Source: Oscillospiraceae bacterium (GTDB lineage Bacteria > Bacillota > Clostridia > Oscillospirales > Oscillospiraceae). From it: a DNA stretch of 64,000 nt. Of the stretch, positions 8,204 to 15,486 are shown piece after piece. Location: assembly GCA_017535635.1 (NCBI GenBank), contig JAFXTU010000016.1, positions 26,091 through 90,090 of the forward strand, in the 5' to 3' direction. The position numbers and the translations under genes were made by a program. The notes under the pieces were generated by a model that worked only from the letters and a program-made list of their open reading frames with translations, was not told the origin of the DNA and searched no databases. Every line of letters starts with the position of its first letter. The first letter of the stretch is position 1.

Positions 8204-8232
8204 TTGACGAGGCCCGCTTTCTTGGCTAAAAT
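8204..8232 (+). promoter_or_regulatory. Promoter of the rhodanese lipoprotein
   Basis: TTGACG (8204-8209), 17-bp spacer, TAAAAT (8227-8232). The ATG follows at 8273. Confidence 0.65.
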
Positions 8233-8272
8233 ATCAACGGATCACATTTCGACAACGGGGAGATTTCCACCG

Positions 8273-9160
8273 ATGAAACGGTTATTGATTCTTCTTTCCC
8301 TGCTGCTCCTTTCCTCCCTTTTGCTGTTTTCCGCCTGCGAAGAACAGGTGGAGCCGCCCCTGGACGGGGACGGGATGGTGCAGGAGCTGAGCTATGAGCA
8401 GATCACCCAGGAGGAAGCCAGACGGATGATGGCCTCCCTGGAGGACTACATTCTCCTGGACGTCCGGCGGCAGGACGAATTCGACGAGGGTCACATTCCC
8501 GGCGCGATCTGCCTCCCCAACGAGGAGATCGGGTCCGAGCCGCCGGAGCTGCTGCCGGACCGGGAGCAGACCATCCTCATCTACTGCCGCAGCGGCAGAC
8601 GCAGCAAGGAGGCCGCGCAGAAGCTGGCGGACCTGGGCTATTCCCGCATCTATGAGTTCGGCGGCATCCTGGACTGGACCGGAGAGATCGAAAAGGAGGA
8701 GGGGGGAGAAATGACAGAGCAGACCATGCCTCCGGAGTCGACGGCGGCGCCCGAGCTTCCCCAGGTCCCCGATCCTGCGGAGGCGGTCCGGCCCAGGCCG
8801 ATGCTGCTGATCCGGGCAAATGACAGGACCTTTTACGCCTCCCTGGAGGACAACTCCTCGGCGGAGGCCCTGACCGAAGAACTGAGCAAAGCCCCTCTGG
8901 AACTGGACATGCGCGACTACGGCGGCTTCGAGAAGGTGGGGGACCTGCCCTGGGAGCTTCCGACGAACGACGAGACGATCACCACCACCCCCGGCGACGT
9001 GATCCTCTACCAGGGGAGGCAGATCACCCTCTACTACGCCGAGAACACCTGGAGCTTCACCCGCCTGGGCAGGATCGGAAACGCGAGCGGGGAGGAACTG
9101 CTGGAGGTCCTGGGGGCCGGGGACGTGACGGTGACGTTCTCCGTGGAGTGGAGCGAGTAG
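8273..9160 (+). CDS. Rhodanese / cyclophilin-like fusion lipoprotein
   Basis: A 295-residue exported lipoprotein. A hydrophobic signal (MKRLLILLSLLLLSSLLLFS) ends in the lipobox FSAC, so the mature protein starts at Cys22. Residues about 40-140 form a rhodanese domain with DVRRQDEF, the loop YCRSGRRS carrying the active-site Cys, and the GGILDW end. After a Pro-rich linker, residues about 180-295 look like the cyclophilin-like domain found in secreted Firmicute proteins (MLLIRANDRTFYASLEDNSS, GDVILYQGRQITLYY). A role in extracellular sulfur or redox chemistry is inferred. The start at 8273 fits the promoter and the weak GGGGAGA site. Confidence 0.85.
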   Translation: MKRLLILLSLLLLSSLLLFSACEEQVEPPLDGDGMVQELSYEQITQEEARRMMASLEDYILLDVRRQDEFDEGHIPGAICLPNEEIGSEPPELLPDREQTILIYCRSGRRSKEAAQKLADLGYSRIYEFGGILDWTGEIEKEEGGEMTEQTMPPESTAAPELPQVPDPAEAVRPRPMLLIRANDRTFYASLEDNSSAEALTEELSKAPLELDMRDYGGFEKVGDLPWELPTNDETITTTPGDVILYQGRQITLYYAENTWSFTRLGRIGNASGEELLEVLGAGDVTVTFSVEWSE

Positions 9161-9170
9161 TTTTTCAAAA

Positions 9171-9220
9171 AAAAACAGCGGGCGGCGAAGCAGGGGGACC
9201 TCTCCCCGCTTTGCCGCCCG
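9171..9220 (-). terminator. Terminator shared by converging genes
   Basis: An 18-bp GC-rich stem (9179-9196 with 9203-9220). On the minus strand it is followed by CTGTTTTTTTTT, a strong terminator for the rqcH operon. It can also stop the plus-strand lipoprotein gene. Confidence 0.88.
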
Positions 9221-9235
9221 TTCTCTGTTCATTTT

Positions 9236-10972
9236 TTACTTTTTCAGCTTCAGGGCCTCCACGGCCTTCTTTTCCGGCGTGATGAAAAGAGTTTTCTGGT
9301 CCGTGTAGATCACCATGCCGGGCCTCGCTCCCGCCGGTTTTTTCACATAGCGGACCCGGGTATAGTCCACCGGGACCTGGGCGCTGTCCCTCGCCCCGGA
9401 GTACCAGGCCGCCAGCAGGGCCGCCGCTTCCATGGTCTCCCGGTCCTCCTCCGGGCACTGGGCGATGACGTGGCTGCCGTGGATCTTCTGGGTATGGAAC
9501 CAGAAATCGTTCCGGTCCGCCGTTTTCAGGGTCAGCCAATCGTTCTGCAGGTTGTTCCTCCCCACCAGAATGCGTCCGCCGCCGGGACTCTCGTAGACGA
9601 GGGGCCGGGGCGGGCCGCTCTTTTTCCGCCGCCGGTCCGTCTCCCGGAGATAGCCCTGGCCGATGAGCTCCTGCCGGATCTCCGAGAGGTCCCGCTCTCC
9701 GATGGCCCGTTCCAGCTCTTCCCGGACGCTCTCCAGATAGTCCAGCTCCCGCTCCGCCTCGGCGATCTGCTCCGTCAGCACCTTCTCGGCGTTTTTCGCC
9801 TTGGAATAGAGCTTGTAATAGCGCTCCGCGTTCTTCTGAGGGGAGAGGCGCACGTCCAGGGGCACCTGGATCTCCCCGTTTTCCGGGTCGTAGAAATTCT
9901 CCGCCCGGAGGACGGCGTTCCCCCGCTCCATGCGGTAGAGGTTGGCTTTGATGAGGTCTCCGTACTGCCGCCAGGTCTCCCGTTTTTCCGTCTCCTTGCG
10001 CTCCGCCGTCCGGGCCGCCAGCTTTCGGGCCGCCCGCTCATGGCGGTTCTTCACCAGCTTCAGCAGGCTCTGGCTGCGCTGCTTCTGGTGGGCAAGGCGC
10101 TCCCGCTCGGTATAGAATTCGTCCAGAAGCTCCGAAAAAGAGGAAAGCTCCCTCTGCGTGAGCATGCTGCCGTACTGCCGGAGCGTCCGGCAGTAGAAGT
10201 CCCTGGGCTCCTCCCCCTCCAGGAGCAGCACGGGCCGGGGCTTCTCCTCCCGCAGGGCGGCCAGGGCCGCCCAAAGGGGCGCCGCCATCCCTTCCTCCAG
10301 CCGGGTGTCCACGCCCCCGGAGGCGCGCAGCATCAGCTCCCGGGCCAGGAGGGGCGATACCCCGGAAAAAGTCTCCACCAGCCAGCGGTCCCCGCTTTTT
10401 CCCCCGGCGCTCTCCCGGAACAGGGCCGAAAACCGCTCCTCGGACAGGGAGAACAGGTTTTCCTTCTCCTGGGCCGGAGGCAGGGCGTAATAGAGGCCGG
10501 GAAGCAGGGGGCGCTTCGGCGCGGTCAAGGGGTCCGCCTTATGGAGGCAGTCCAGGACCCGTCCCTGGGCGTCGATGAGGACCAGGTTCGCGTTCCGCCC
10601 CATGAGCTCCGCGGTCAGCTGCTTCTCCGAGGGCTCCCCCAGCTCGTCCAGGCAGGCAAAGGTGAAGAGGAGGACCCGGTCCCCCTCCGGCTGCTCCAGG
10701 CGCAGGAGCCTTCCCCCCGTCAGGTGCTTCCGCAGGAGCATGCAGAACATGGGGGGCTCGGCAGGATTCTCCCGCTCATGGGTGGTGATGTGGACCCTGG
10801 CGGCCCCGCTCCCGGCGCTCAGCAGCAGCCGCTGGGGGCCTGCGGGTCCTCCCCGCAGAAGCAGGAGCAGCACGTCCTTTTCCGGCTGCTGGACCTTGTC
10901 CACCCTCGCTCCCAGGAGCTGATCCCGGAGCTCCGGCAGGGTCTGTGACAGAAAAAAGGCATCCAGCGGCAT
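9236..10972 (-). CDS. rqcH: RqcH, Rqc2-family NFACT protein of ribosome quality control
   Basis: A 578-residue homologue of bacterial RqcH (old name fibronectin-binding protein). RqcH binds split 50S subunits carrying stalled peptidyl-tRNA and directs C-terminal alanine tailing. Layout: NFACT-N (1-180, with MDLR-like start MPLDAFFLSQTLPELRDQL and the conserved Asp-Arg in EGDRVLLF), helix-hairpin-helix region (about 190-280), long coiled coil (about 285-440) and NFACT-R (about 455-565, GRNNLQNDWLTLK, DFWFHTQKIHGSHVI). Its ATG overlaps the mrnC stop as TGATG, so it is translationally coupled. Confidence 0.93.
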   Translation of the reverse strand: MPLDAFFLSQTLPELRDQLLGARVDKVQQPEKDVLLLLLRGGPAGPQRLLLSAGSGAARVHITTHERENPAEPPMFCMLLRKHLTGGRLLRLEQPEGDRVLLFTFACLDELGEPSEKQLTAELMGRNANLVLIDAQGRVLDCLHKADPLTAPKRPLLPGLYYALPPAQEKENLFSLSEERFSALFRESAGGKSGDRWLVETFSGVSPLLARELMLRASGGVDTRLEEGMAAPLWAALAALREEKPRPVLLLEGEEPRDFYCRTLRQYGSMLTQRELSSFSELLDEFYTERERLAHQKQRSQSLLKLVKNRHERAARKLAARTAERKETEKRETWRQYGDLIKANLYRMERGNAVLRAENFYDPENGEIQVPLDVRLSPQKNAERYYKLYSKAKNAEKVLTEQIAEAERELDYLESVREELERAIGERDLSEIRQELIGQGYLRETDRRRKKSGPPRPLVYESPGGGRILVGRNNLQNDWLTLKTADRNDFWFHTQKIHGSHVIAQCPEEDRETMEAAALLAAWYSGARDSAQVPVDYTRVRYVKKPAGARPGMVIYTDQKTLFITPEKKAVEALKLKK

Positions 10973-11391
10973 CAGCTTTCCTCCACGATCCGGTCAAAAA
11001 GGGCGCTCAGTCGGTCCCGGCGCCCCAGCAGATAGAGATATCCAAACAGGGCTTCCAGCCCCGTGGCGGCGTGGTAATCCCCCACGCTCATGTTCCTCGG
11101 CACGCCGTGGACCCGGGTGTTCCGCCCCCGGAGAAAGACCTGGGTCTCCTCCTCGGTGAGTAGCTCCCGCAGAAGCAGCGCGTCCCGGGCCTGGGCCGAG
11201 GCGTTCACCATTTCCACCGCCGCCCGGTGAAGATCGCCGGCGCTCCGGTCTCCTCCCCGGAGCAGGTAGAGCCGCACCATGAGCTCGAAGACCGCGTCCC
11301 CCACATGGGCCAGGGTCAGGCTTCCCATGGCGTGCACCTCCGCCTCCGTCACCGGAGCGGAAAAACGGTCCGTATTTCGCAGAAAGGCCAT
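10972..11391 (-). CDS. mrnC: Mini-ribonuclease III
   Basis: A 139-residue RNase III catalytic domain without a dsRNA-binding domain, as in Bacillus MrnC, which matures 23S rRNA ends. The signature LTLAHVGDAVFELMVRLYLL (about 26-45) contains the catalytic Asp. Further matches are RGRNTRVHGVPRNMSVGDYHAATGLEALFGYLYLLG, with the second acidic residue. It sits between the histidine kinase and rqcH on the minus strand, 14 bp after the kinase gene ends in the shared direction. Length is typical of the family. Confidence 0.93.
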   Translation of the reverse strand: MAFLRNTDRFSAPVTEAEVHAMGSLTLAHVGDAVFELMVRLYLLRGGDRSAGDLHRAAVEMVNASAQARDALLLRELLTEEETQVFLRGRNTRVHGVPRNMSVGDYHAATGLEALFGYLYLLGRRDRLSALFDRIVEES

Positions 11392-11404
11392 AGTTACTCC
11401 CGGT

Positions 11405-12772
11405 TTATTCCTTGATATCCGTATCCCGCAGGGCCGGGAAGGTGACGTGGAAGCGCATGCCGCCCCCCGCTCGGTTGGAGGCGGATACGGAGCCTCCGTA
11501 CTTCCGCACGGCGTCCAGGACGATGGACAGGCCCAGGCCGGAGCCCCCCTGTTCCTCCGTCCGGGACTCGTCCACCCGATAGAAGCGGTCGAAGATGTGC
11601 TCCAGCTTCTCCGGCGGGACCCCTTCCCCGGTGTCGTCCACCATCAGCTGCACCGTATCCTCCCTGCGGAAGAGGAGCACCTGGACCATTCCTCCGGGGA
11701 TGTTGTATTTGATGGCGTTCTCCACCAGGTTGAACACCACCTGGTGGATCTCGTCGGGATTGGCAAGAAGGAAGCAGCCCTCGTCCATGGTCCCTTTGAG
11801 CTCCACCTGCCGCTGCTCCGCCAGGGTACGCAGCATTTTCAGGGCCTCCTCCGCCACCAGCCGAAGGTCCACCCGCTCCCGGCGCTCCCCGGCGCGGCTG
11901 TCCAGCCTCGTCAGCGCCTGCAGCTGCTGGGTGACCCGGCCCAGGCGCTCCGCCTCCCGGCCGATGTCCCCCACGAACTCCAGGATGGTCTCCCGGTCCA
12001 TCCCCTCGTTCTGAACGATGCTGTCCGAGAGGAGGGTGATGGCGGCCAGGGGCGTTTTCAGCTCATGGGAGGCGTCGGACACAAAGCGCTGACGCACGCT
12101 TTCCGTTTTCTCCAAGCGGTCCGCCAAAAGGTTGATCTCCCGGCTGATCTCCCCCAGCTCGTCCGCCCCCCGGTCCGTGATCCGGGTGTCGTACTGCCCG
12201 GAGCCGATGCCCCGGATGCCGCTGAGGATGGAGCGGGTGCGCCGGGAGATCAGGTAGCCCAGGAGCACGCCCAGCCCCAGGGCCGCCGCCGCGGTGAAAA
12301 GGGAGATGCGCAGCAAATTCTGGCGCAGGCTGTCGATGAAGGAGGCCTGTGCCGTATCGTATTCATAGAGGAAGACCGCGCCGATGGTCCTGCCCCGGCT
12401 CATGACCGGCATGCAGGCCCGGCTGCTCACCGCGCCGCCCCGGAGGCTGGAACGGAAGACGTTGTTCCCCTCCAGGGCAAGGCTGATCTCCTCCTCGCCG
12501 GCGGGCTTTCCCAGCTCCTCCGCCCGGAGCTCCGTGCTGTCGTATACCACCCCGGCAAGCTCGTCCGTGACCACCACGCGGCTGAAGTTCTGCACCCCCA
12601 GCAGCTCCATCACCCGCCGCACCTCCTCGGTCTGCAGGGTCCGCAGGGAGGAGAGGGAGGAGGCGAAGAGGGAGGCCTGGTTGAACATGGAGCTGCGCTT
12701 GGCCTCGAACATCTGGTCCCGGCTGTTGGTGATGAGGCGGATGTTGATGGCGATCAGGCAGGCGCAAACCAC
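11405..12772 (-). CDS. Sensor histidine kinase (PhoR/WalK type)
   Basis: About 455 residues. A membrane helix at the N-terminus, an extracytoplasmic sensor region (about 20-150), a second TM helix (ISLFTAAAALGLGVLLGYLI), HAMP, HisKA with the phosphoacceptor in DASHELKTPL, and an HATPase_c domain (NLVENAIKYN, DTGEGVPPEKLEHIFDRF, GGSGLGLSI). Partner of the response regulator just upstream. The start is uncertain. The first canonical in-frame codon is GTG at 12772, but this cuts the first TM helix, while an AAGGAG site near 12840 overlaps the regulator's end and implies a start about 60 bp earlier with no ATG, GTG or TTG in frame. Confidence 0.9.
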   Translation of the reverse strand: MVCACLIAINIRLITNSRDQMFEAKRSSMFNQASLFASSLSSLRTLQTEEVRRVMELLGVQNFSRVVVTDELAGVVYDSTELRAEELGKPAGEEEISLALEGNNVFRSSLRGGAVSSRACMPVMSRGRTIGAVFLYEYDTAQASFIDSLRQNLLRISLFTAAAALGLGVLLGYLISRRTRSILSGIRGIGSGQYDTRITDRGADELGEISREINLLADRLEKTESVRQRFVSDASHELKTPLAAITLLSDSIVQNEGMDRETILEFVGDIGREAERLGRVTQQLQALTRLDSRAGERRERVDLRLVAEEALKMLRTLAEQRQVELKGTMDEGCFLLANPDEIHQVVFNLVENAIKYNIPGGMVQVLLFRREDTVQLMVDDTGEGVPPEKLEHIFDRFYRVDESRTEEQGGSGLGLSIVLDAVRKYGGSVSASNRAGGGMRFHVTFPALRDTDIKE

Positions 12773-12833
12773 CGCGCAGTAGCAGATCCCGTATTCCAGC
12801 TGGAGGCCGAGACGGACCCGGAGCCGATGAAGC

Positions 12834-13508
12834 TTACTCCTTAAGATAGTACCCGACCCCCCATTTGGTCATGATCTTGGCAGGCTCTGCGGGCTGGGTC
12901 TCCAGCTTTTCCCGGATGCGGCGGATGTGGACGTCCACGGTACGGATGTCCCCCTGGTAGTCCGCCCCCCACACCGTTTTCAGCAGGCTCTCCCGGCTGA
13001 AGACCTTGTTGGGATTGCGCATCAAAAGCTCCATCAGGTCGAATTCCCGCGCGGTGAGCTCCACCTCCTTCCCATCCCGGACGGCGACGCGGCGCTCGAT
13101 GTCCAGAAGGATGGGGCCGCTCTCCAGGACGGTCTTCTCCGTCTCGCTCTGGCCGCTGCGGCGCAGCAGGGCACGGATCCTCGCCTTCAGCTCCAGGATG
13201 TTGAAGGGCTTGGTCACATAGTCGTCCGCCCCGTACTCAAAGCCGATGATCTTGTCGTTGTCCTCGCTCTTGGCCGTGAGCATGATGATGGGCAGCTTGG
13301 AAAAGGAGCGGATCTCCAGACAGGCCTCCAGCCCGCTCTTTTTGGGCATCATCAGGTCCATGATGATCAGGTCGATGCCCCCCGCCCGAACCAGCTCCAC
13401 GGCGGCCTCCCCGTCATAGGCGGAGACCACCTCAAAGCCATCCATCTCCAGATTGAATTTGATCCCCTTCACCAGGGCCTTTTCATCGTCCACCACCAAA
13501 ATACGCAT
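12834..13508 (-). CDS. OmpR/PhoB-family response regulator
   Basis: A 224-residue two-domain regulator. The receiver (1-118) has DDE at 8-10, the phosphorylated Asp in LIIMDLMMP, the Thr in MLTAK and Lys in YVTKPF. The winged-helix DNA-binding domain (about 130-224) ends RTVDVHIRRIREKLE...KWGVGYYLKE. Forms a pair with the downstream kinase. In an operon with comEA (28 bp upstream), mrnC and rqcH, so it may control its own unit. The signal is unknown. Confidence 0.94.
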   Translation of the reverse strand: MRILVVDDEKALVKGIKFNLEMDGFEVVSAYDGEAAVELVRAGGIDLIIMDLMMPKKSGLEACLEIRSFSKLPIIMLTAKSEDNDKIIGFEYGADDYVTKPFNILELKARIRALLRRSGQSETEKTVLESGPILLDIERRVAVRDGKEVELTAREFDLMELLMRNPNKVFSRESLLKTVWGADYQGDIRTVDVHIRRIREKLETQPAEPAKIMTKWGVGYYLKE

Positions 13509-13536
13509 GGCCTGTATCCGTTCCTTTCCCCTCGTT

Positions 13537-13896
13537 TCAGTCCAAAGTGATCCTTCCCTGCAGGTCCTCGAAGACGGCGCTGCCGATCCCCTCCACGTCC
13601 ATGAGCTGGGAGAGGCTGCGGAAGGGACCGCTTACTTCCCGGTATTCCAGGATCCTCCGGGCCAGGGCAGGGCCGATGCCCGGCAGGGACTCCAGCAGCT
13701 CCGCATCCGCCGTGTTGATGTTCACCGGCACGGTTTCCGGCGGAGGGGTCTCCGCGGCAGTACGGACGACGGCACGGATGGGAGCGGCGCTTCGCCGGTC
13801 GTAAACGCTGCCCAGGAAAAAGCCCAGGGCAACGCAGAAGCAGAGGAGGGATGCCAGCACGCCGGGTCTGCGCAGGAAGTCCTTCCACTTTTCCAT
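13537..13896 (-). CDS. comEA: ComEA-like helix-hairpin-helix DNA-binding protein
   Basis: A 119-residue membrane-anchored protein. An N-terminal TM helix (about 14-33, VLASLLCFCVALGFFLGSVY) and a linker are followed by a helix-hairpin-helix pair: VNINTADAELLESLPGIGPALARRILEYRE and LSQLMDVEGIGSAVFEDL. ComEA binds incoming double-stranded DNA outside the membrane during transformation. Only this competence gene is visible here. Start 13896 is chosen because GGGGAG lies 8 bp upstream. The ATG at 13902 is too close to it and upstream codons lack a site. Confidence 0.85.
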   Translation of the reverse strand: MEKWKDFLRRPGVLASLLCFCVALGFFLGSVYDRRSAAPIRAVVRTAAETPPPETVPVNINTADAELLESLPGIGPALARRILEYREVSGPFRSLSQLMDVEGIGSAVFEDLQGRITLD

Positions 13897-13984
13897 CGGC
13901 ATCTCTCCCCGGCTGGCTTCGGTCCCCTGCTCCGGCACAGACCGATCTGATCTCATGACTGCCATAAATATCTCATATTTCCTC

Positions 13985-14014
13985 TTGCAATTCAATACCC
14001 ATCTTTGCTATATT
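13985..14014 (+). promoter_or_regulatory. Promoter of the carboxypeptidase-like gene
   Basis: TTGCAA (13985-13990), 18-bp spacer ending TGC, TATATT (14009-14014). It implies a start site near 14021 and rules out the upstream ATG at 14021 as translation start. Confidence 0.7.
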
Positions 14015-14044
14015 TTATAGATGAATACATTTACGGAGAGTCCC

Positions 14045-15430
14045 ATGAAACACATCATCCGATCTTTCCTGAGCCTGCTGTTGATCGCATGCTTCCTCTA
14101 TGCGCTGGCTCTGCCCGGCTTCGCCGCGGCGGAGGAGGCTCCGGTGCTGGACGCCAGGGCCGCCATCCTGATGGACGCCGCCTCCGGCAACGTTCTCTTC
14201 TCCCTGAACCCGGACGTGCCTCTCTATGTGGCCGGTCTCACCTCGATGATGACCGCGCTCCTGGCCGCGGAGGCCGTGGAGCGGGGAGACATCGCCTGGA
14301 CCGATATGGTGACGGCCTCCGGAATGTCCCACAACGACATCACCGCGGACGCCAACATCCAGAACATCGTCCCCGGGGAGGAGATGAGCCTGGAGGACCT
14401 TCTGTACTGCGCCCTGGTGGGCGGCGCCAGCGAAGCCTGCAACATCATCGCCGAGTATGTGGGCGGCAGCATCTCCCAGTTCGTGCGCACGATGAACGAG
14501 CGGGCGGAGGAGCTGGGCTGCACGGGGACGAACTTTGTGAACACCCACGGCCTTCCCAATGAAAACCAGTTCTCCACCGCCTATGACATGGCTCTGATCG
14601 CCTCTCAGTTCGTGCAGCACGATTTCCTCATTGAGGCCGCCAACACTGTGAATAAGGAGATCCCCGCCACCAACATTTCCGGCGTCAGGCAGCTCACCAG
14701 CGGCAACTACATTCTGCGCACGGACTACACCCGCTATTACTACTCCTACGCCAGCGGCATCAAAGCCAGCTACACCGACGATGCGGGCTTCTGCCTGGCC
14801 TCCTCCATGAAGACGGACGGGAACTACGTGGTCTCCATCGTCCTGGGCTGCCGGGTGCAGGAGGCGGACGGCGGCTTCTACGACATCCAGAGCTTCATCC
14901 AGACCCGCAGGCTCTTCCAGTGGTTCAACAGCTGCTACAGCCTCCGGGACGTGGTCAGCTCCCTGGAGCCCATCACAGAGATCCCCGTTCTTCTGGCAGA
15001 GGGGACCGACACGGTGGTCTGCCGGGCCGAGCAGGAGCTGAAGCTGTTCCTTCCCAACGACGTGGACATCCGCAAAAGCTATACCCGGGAGATCACCATT
15101 TTCAGCGACGCGGAGGGGGCCCAGCCTCTCACCGCCCCCATCTCCCAGGGACAGGTCCTGGGCCAGCTGGTGGTGAAGGACCAGGAGGGCAATTCCTACG
15201 GCCCCTTCCGCCTCGTGGCCAACACGGATGTGGCGGTGTCCCGCATTGAGCTGATGCGCCAGCGCCTCCAGGACCTGGTCCACAGCAAGACCTTCAAGTT
15301 CATCTTCTGGGGCATGATCGTGATCCTCGTCCTCTATGCCGCCTTTGTGACCCAGTACCGTATCCGCCGCGCCCGGCAGAGGAAGGCGGAGCGGGAGGCA
15401 CGGCGGCAGGCCGCCGCAAGCAACAAATGA
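14045..15430 (+). CDS. D-alanyl-D-alanine carboxypeptidase fold protein, catalytic motifs lost
   Basis: A 461-residue exported protein of the DacA/DacF (peptidase S11) fold: signal peptide 1-28, S11 domain about 35-270, a C-terminal beta domain and a final TM helix (about 417-440). The fold motifs align well but every catalytic position differs. SxxK reads GLTS (Gly64, Ser67 in AGLTSMMTALL), SxN reads GAS (127-129 in VGGASEAC), and KTG reads KAS (240-242 in SGIKASYTDDAG). It is therefore expected to be inactive as a transpeptidase-type serine enzyme and may bind peptidoglycan or act as a scaffold. Start at 14045 fits GGAGAG and the promoter. Confidence 0.87.
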   Translation: MKHIIRSFLSLLLIACFLYALALPGFAAAEEAPVLDARAAILMDAASGNVLFSLNPDVPLYVAGLTSMMTALLAAEAVERGDIAWTDMVTASGMSHNDITADANIQNIVPGEEMSLEDLLYCALVGGASEACNIIAEYVGGSISQFVRTMNERAEELGCTGTNFVNTHGLPNENQFSTAYDMALIASQFVQHDFLIEAANTVNKEIPATNISGVRQLTSGNYILRTDYTRYYYSYASGIKASYTDDAGFCLASSMKTDGNYVVSIVLGCRVQEADGGFYDIQSFIQTRRLFQWFNSCYSLRDVVSSLEPITEIPVLLAEGTDTVVCRAEQELKLFLPNDVDIRKSYTREITIFSDAEGAQPLTAPISQGQVLGQLVVKDQEGNSYGPFRLVANTDVAVSRIELMRQRLQDLVHSKTFKFIFWGMIVILVLYAAFVTQYRIRRARQRKAEREARRQAAASNK

Positions 15431-15445
15431 CATGACAGCAGCTTT

Positions 15446-15485
15446 AGCGGGCGGGACCAGGTGGTCCCGCCCGCTGCGTTTTTCA
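15446..15485 (+). terminator. Rho-independent terminator
   Basis: A perfect 14-bp stem (15446-15459 with 15462-15475) and a GTTTTTCATTT tail, just after the carboxypeptidase-like gene. Confidence 0.9.
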
Positions 15486-15486
15486 T

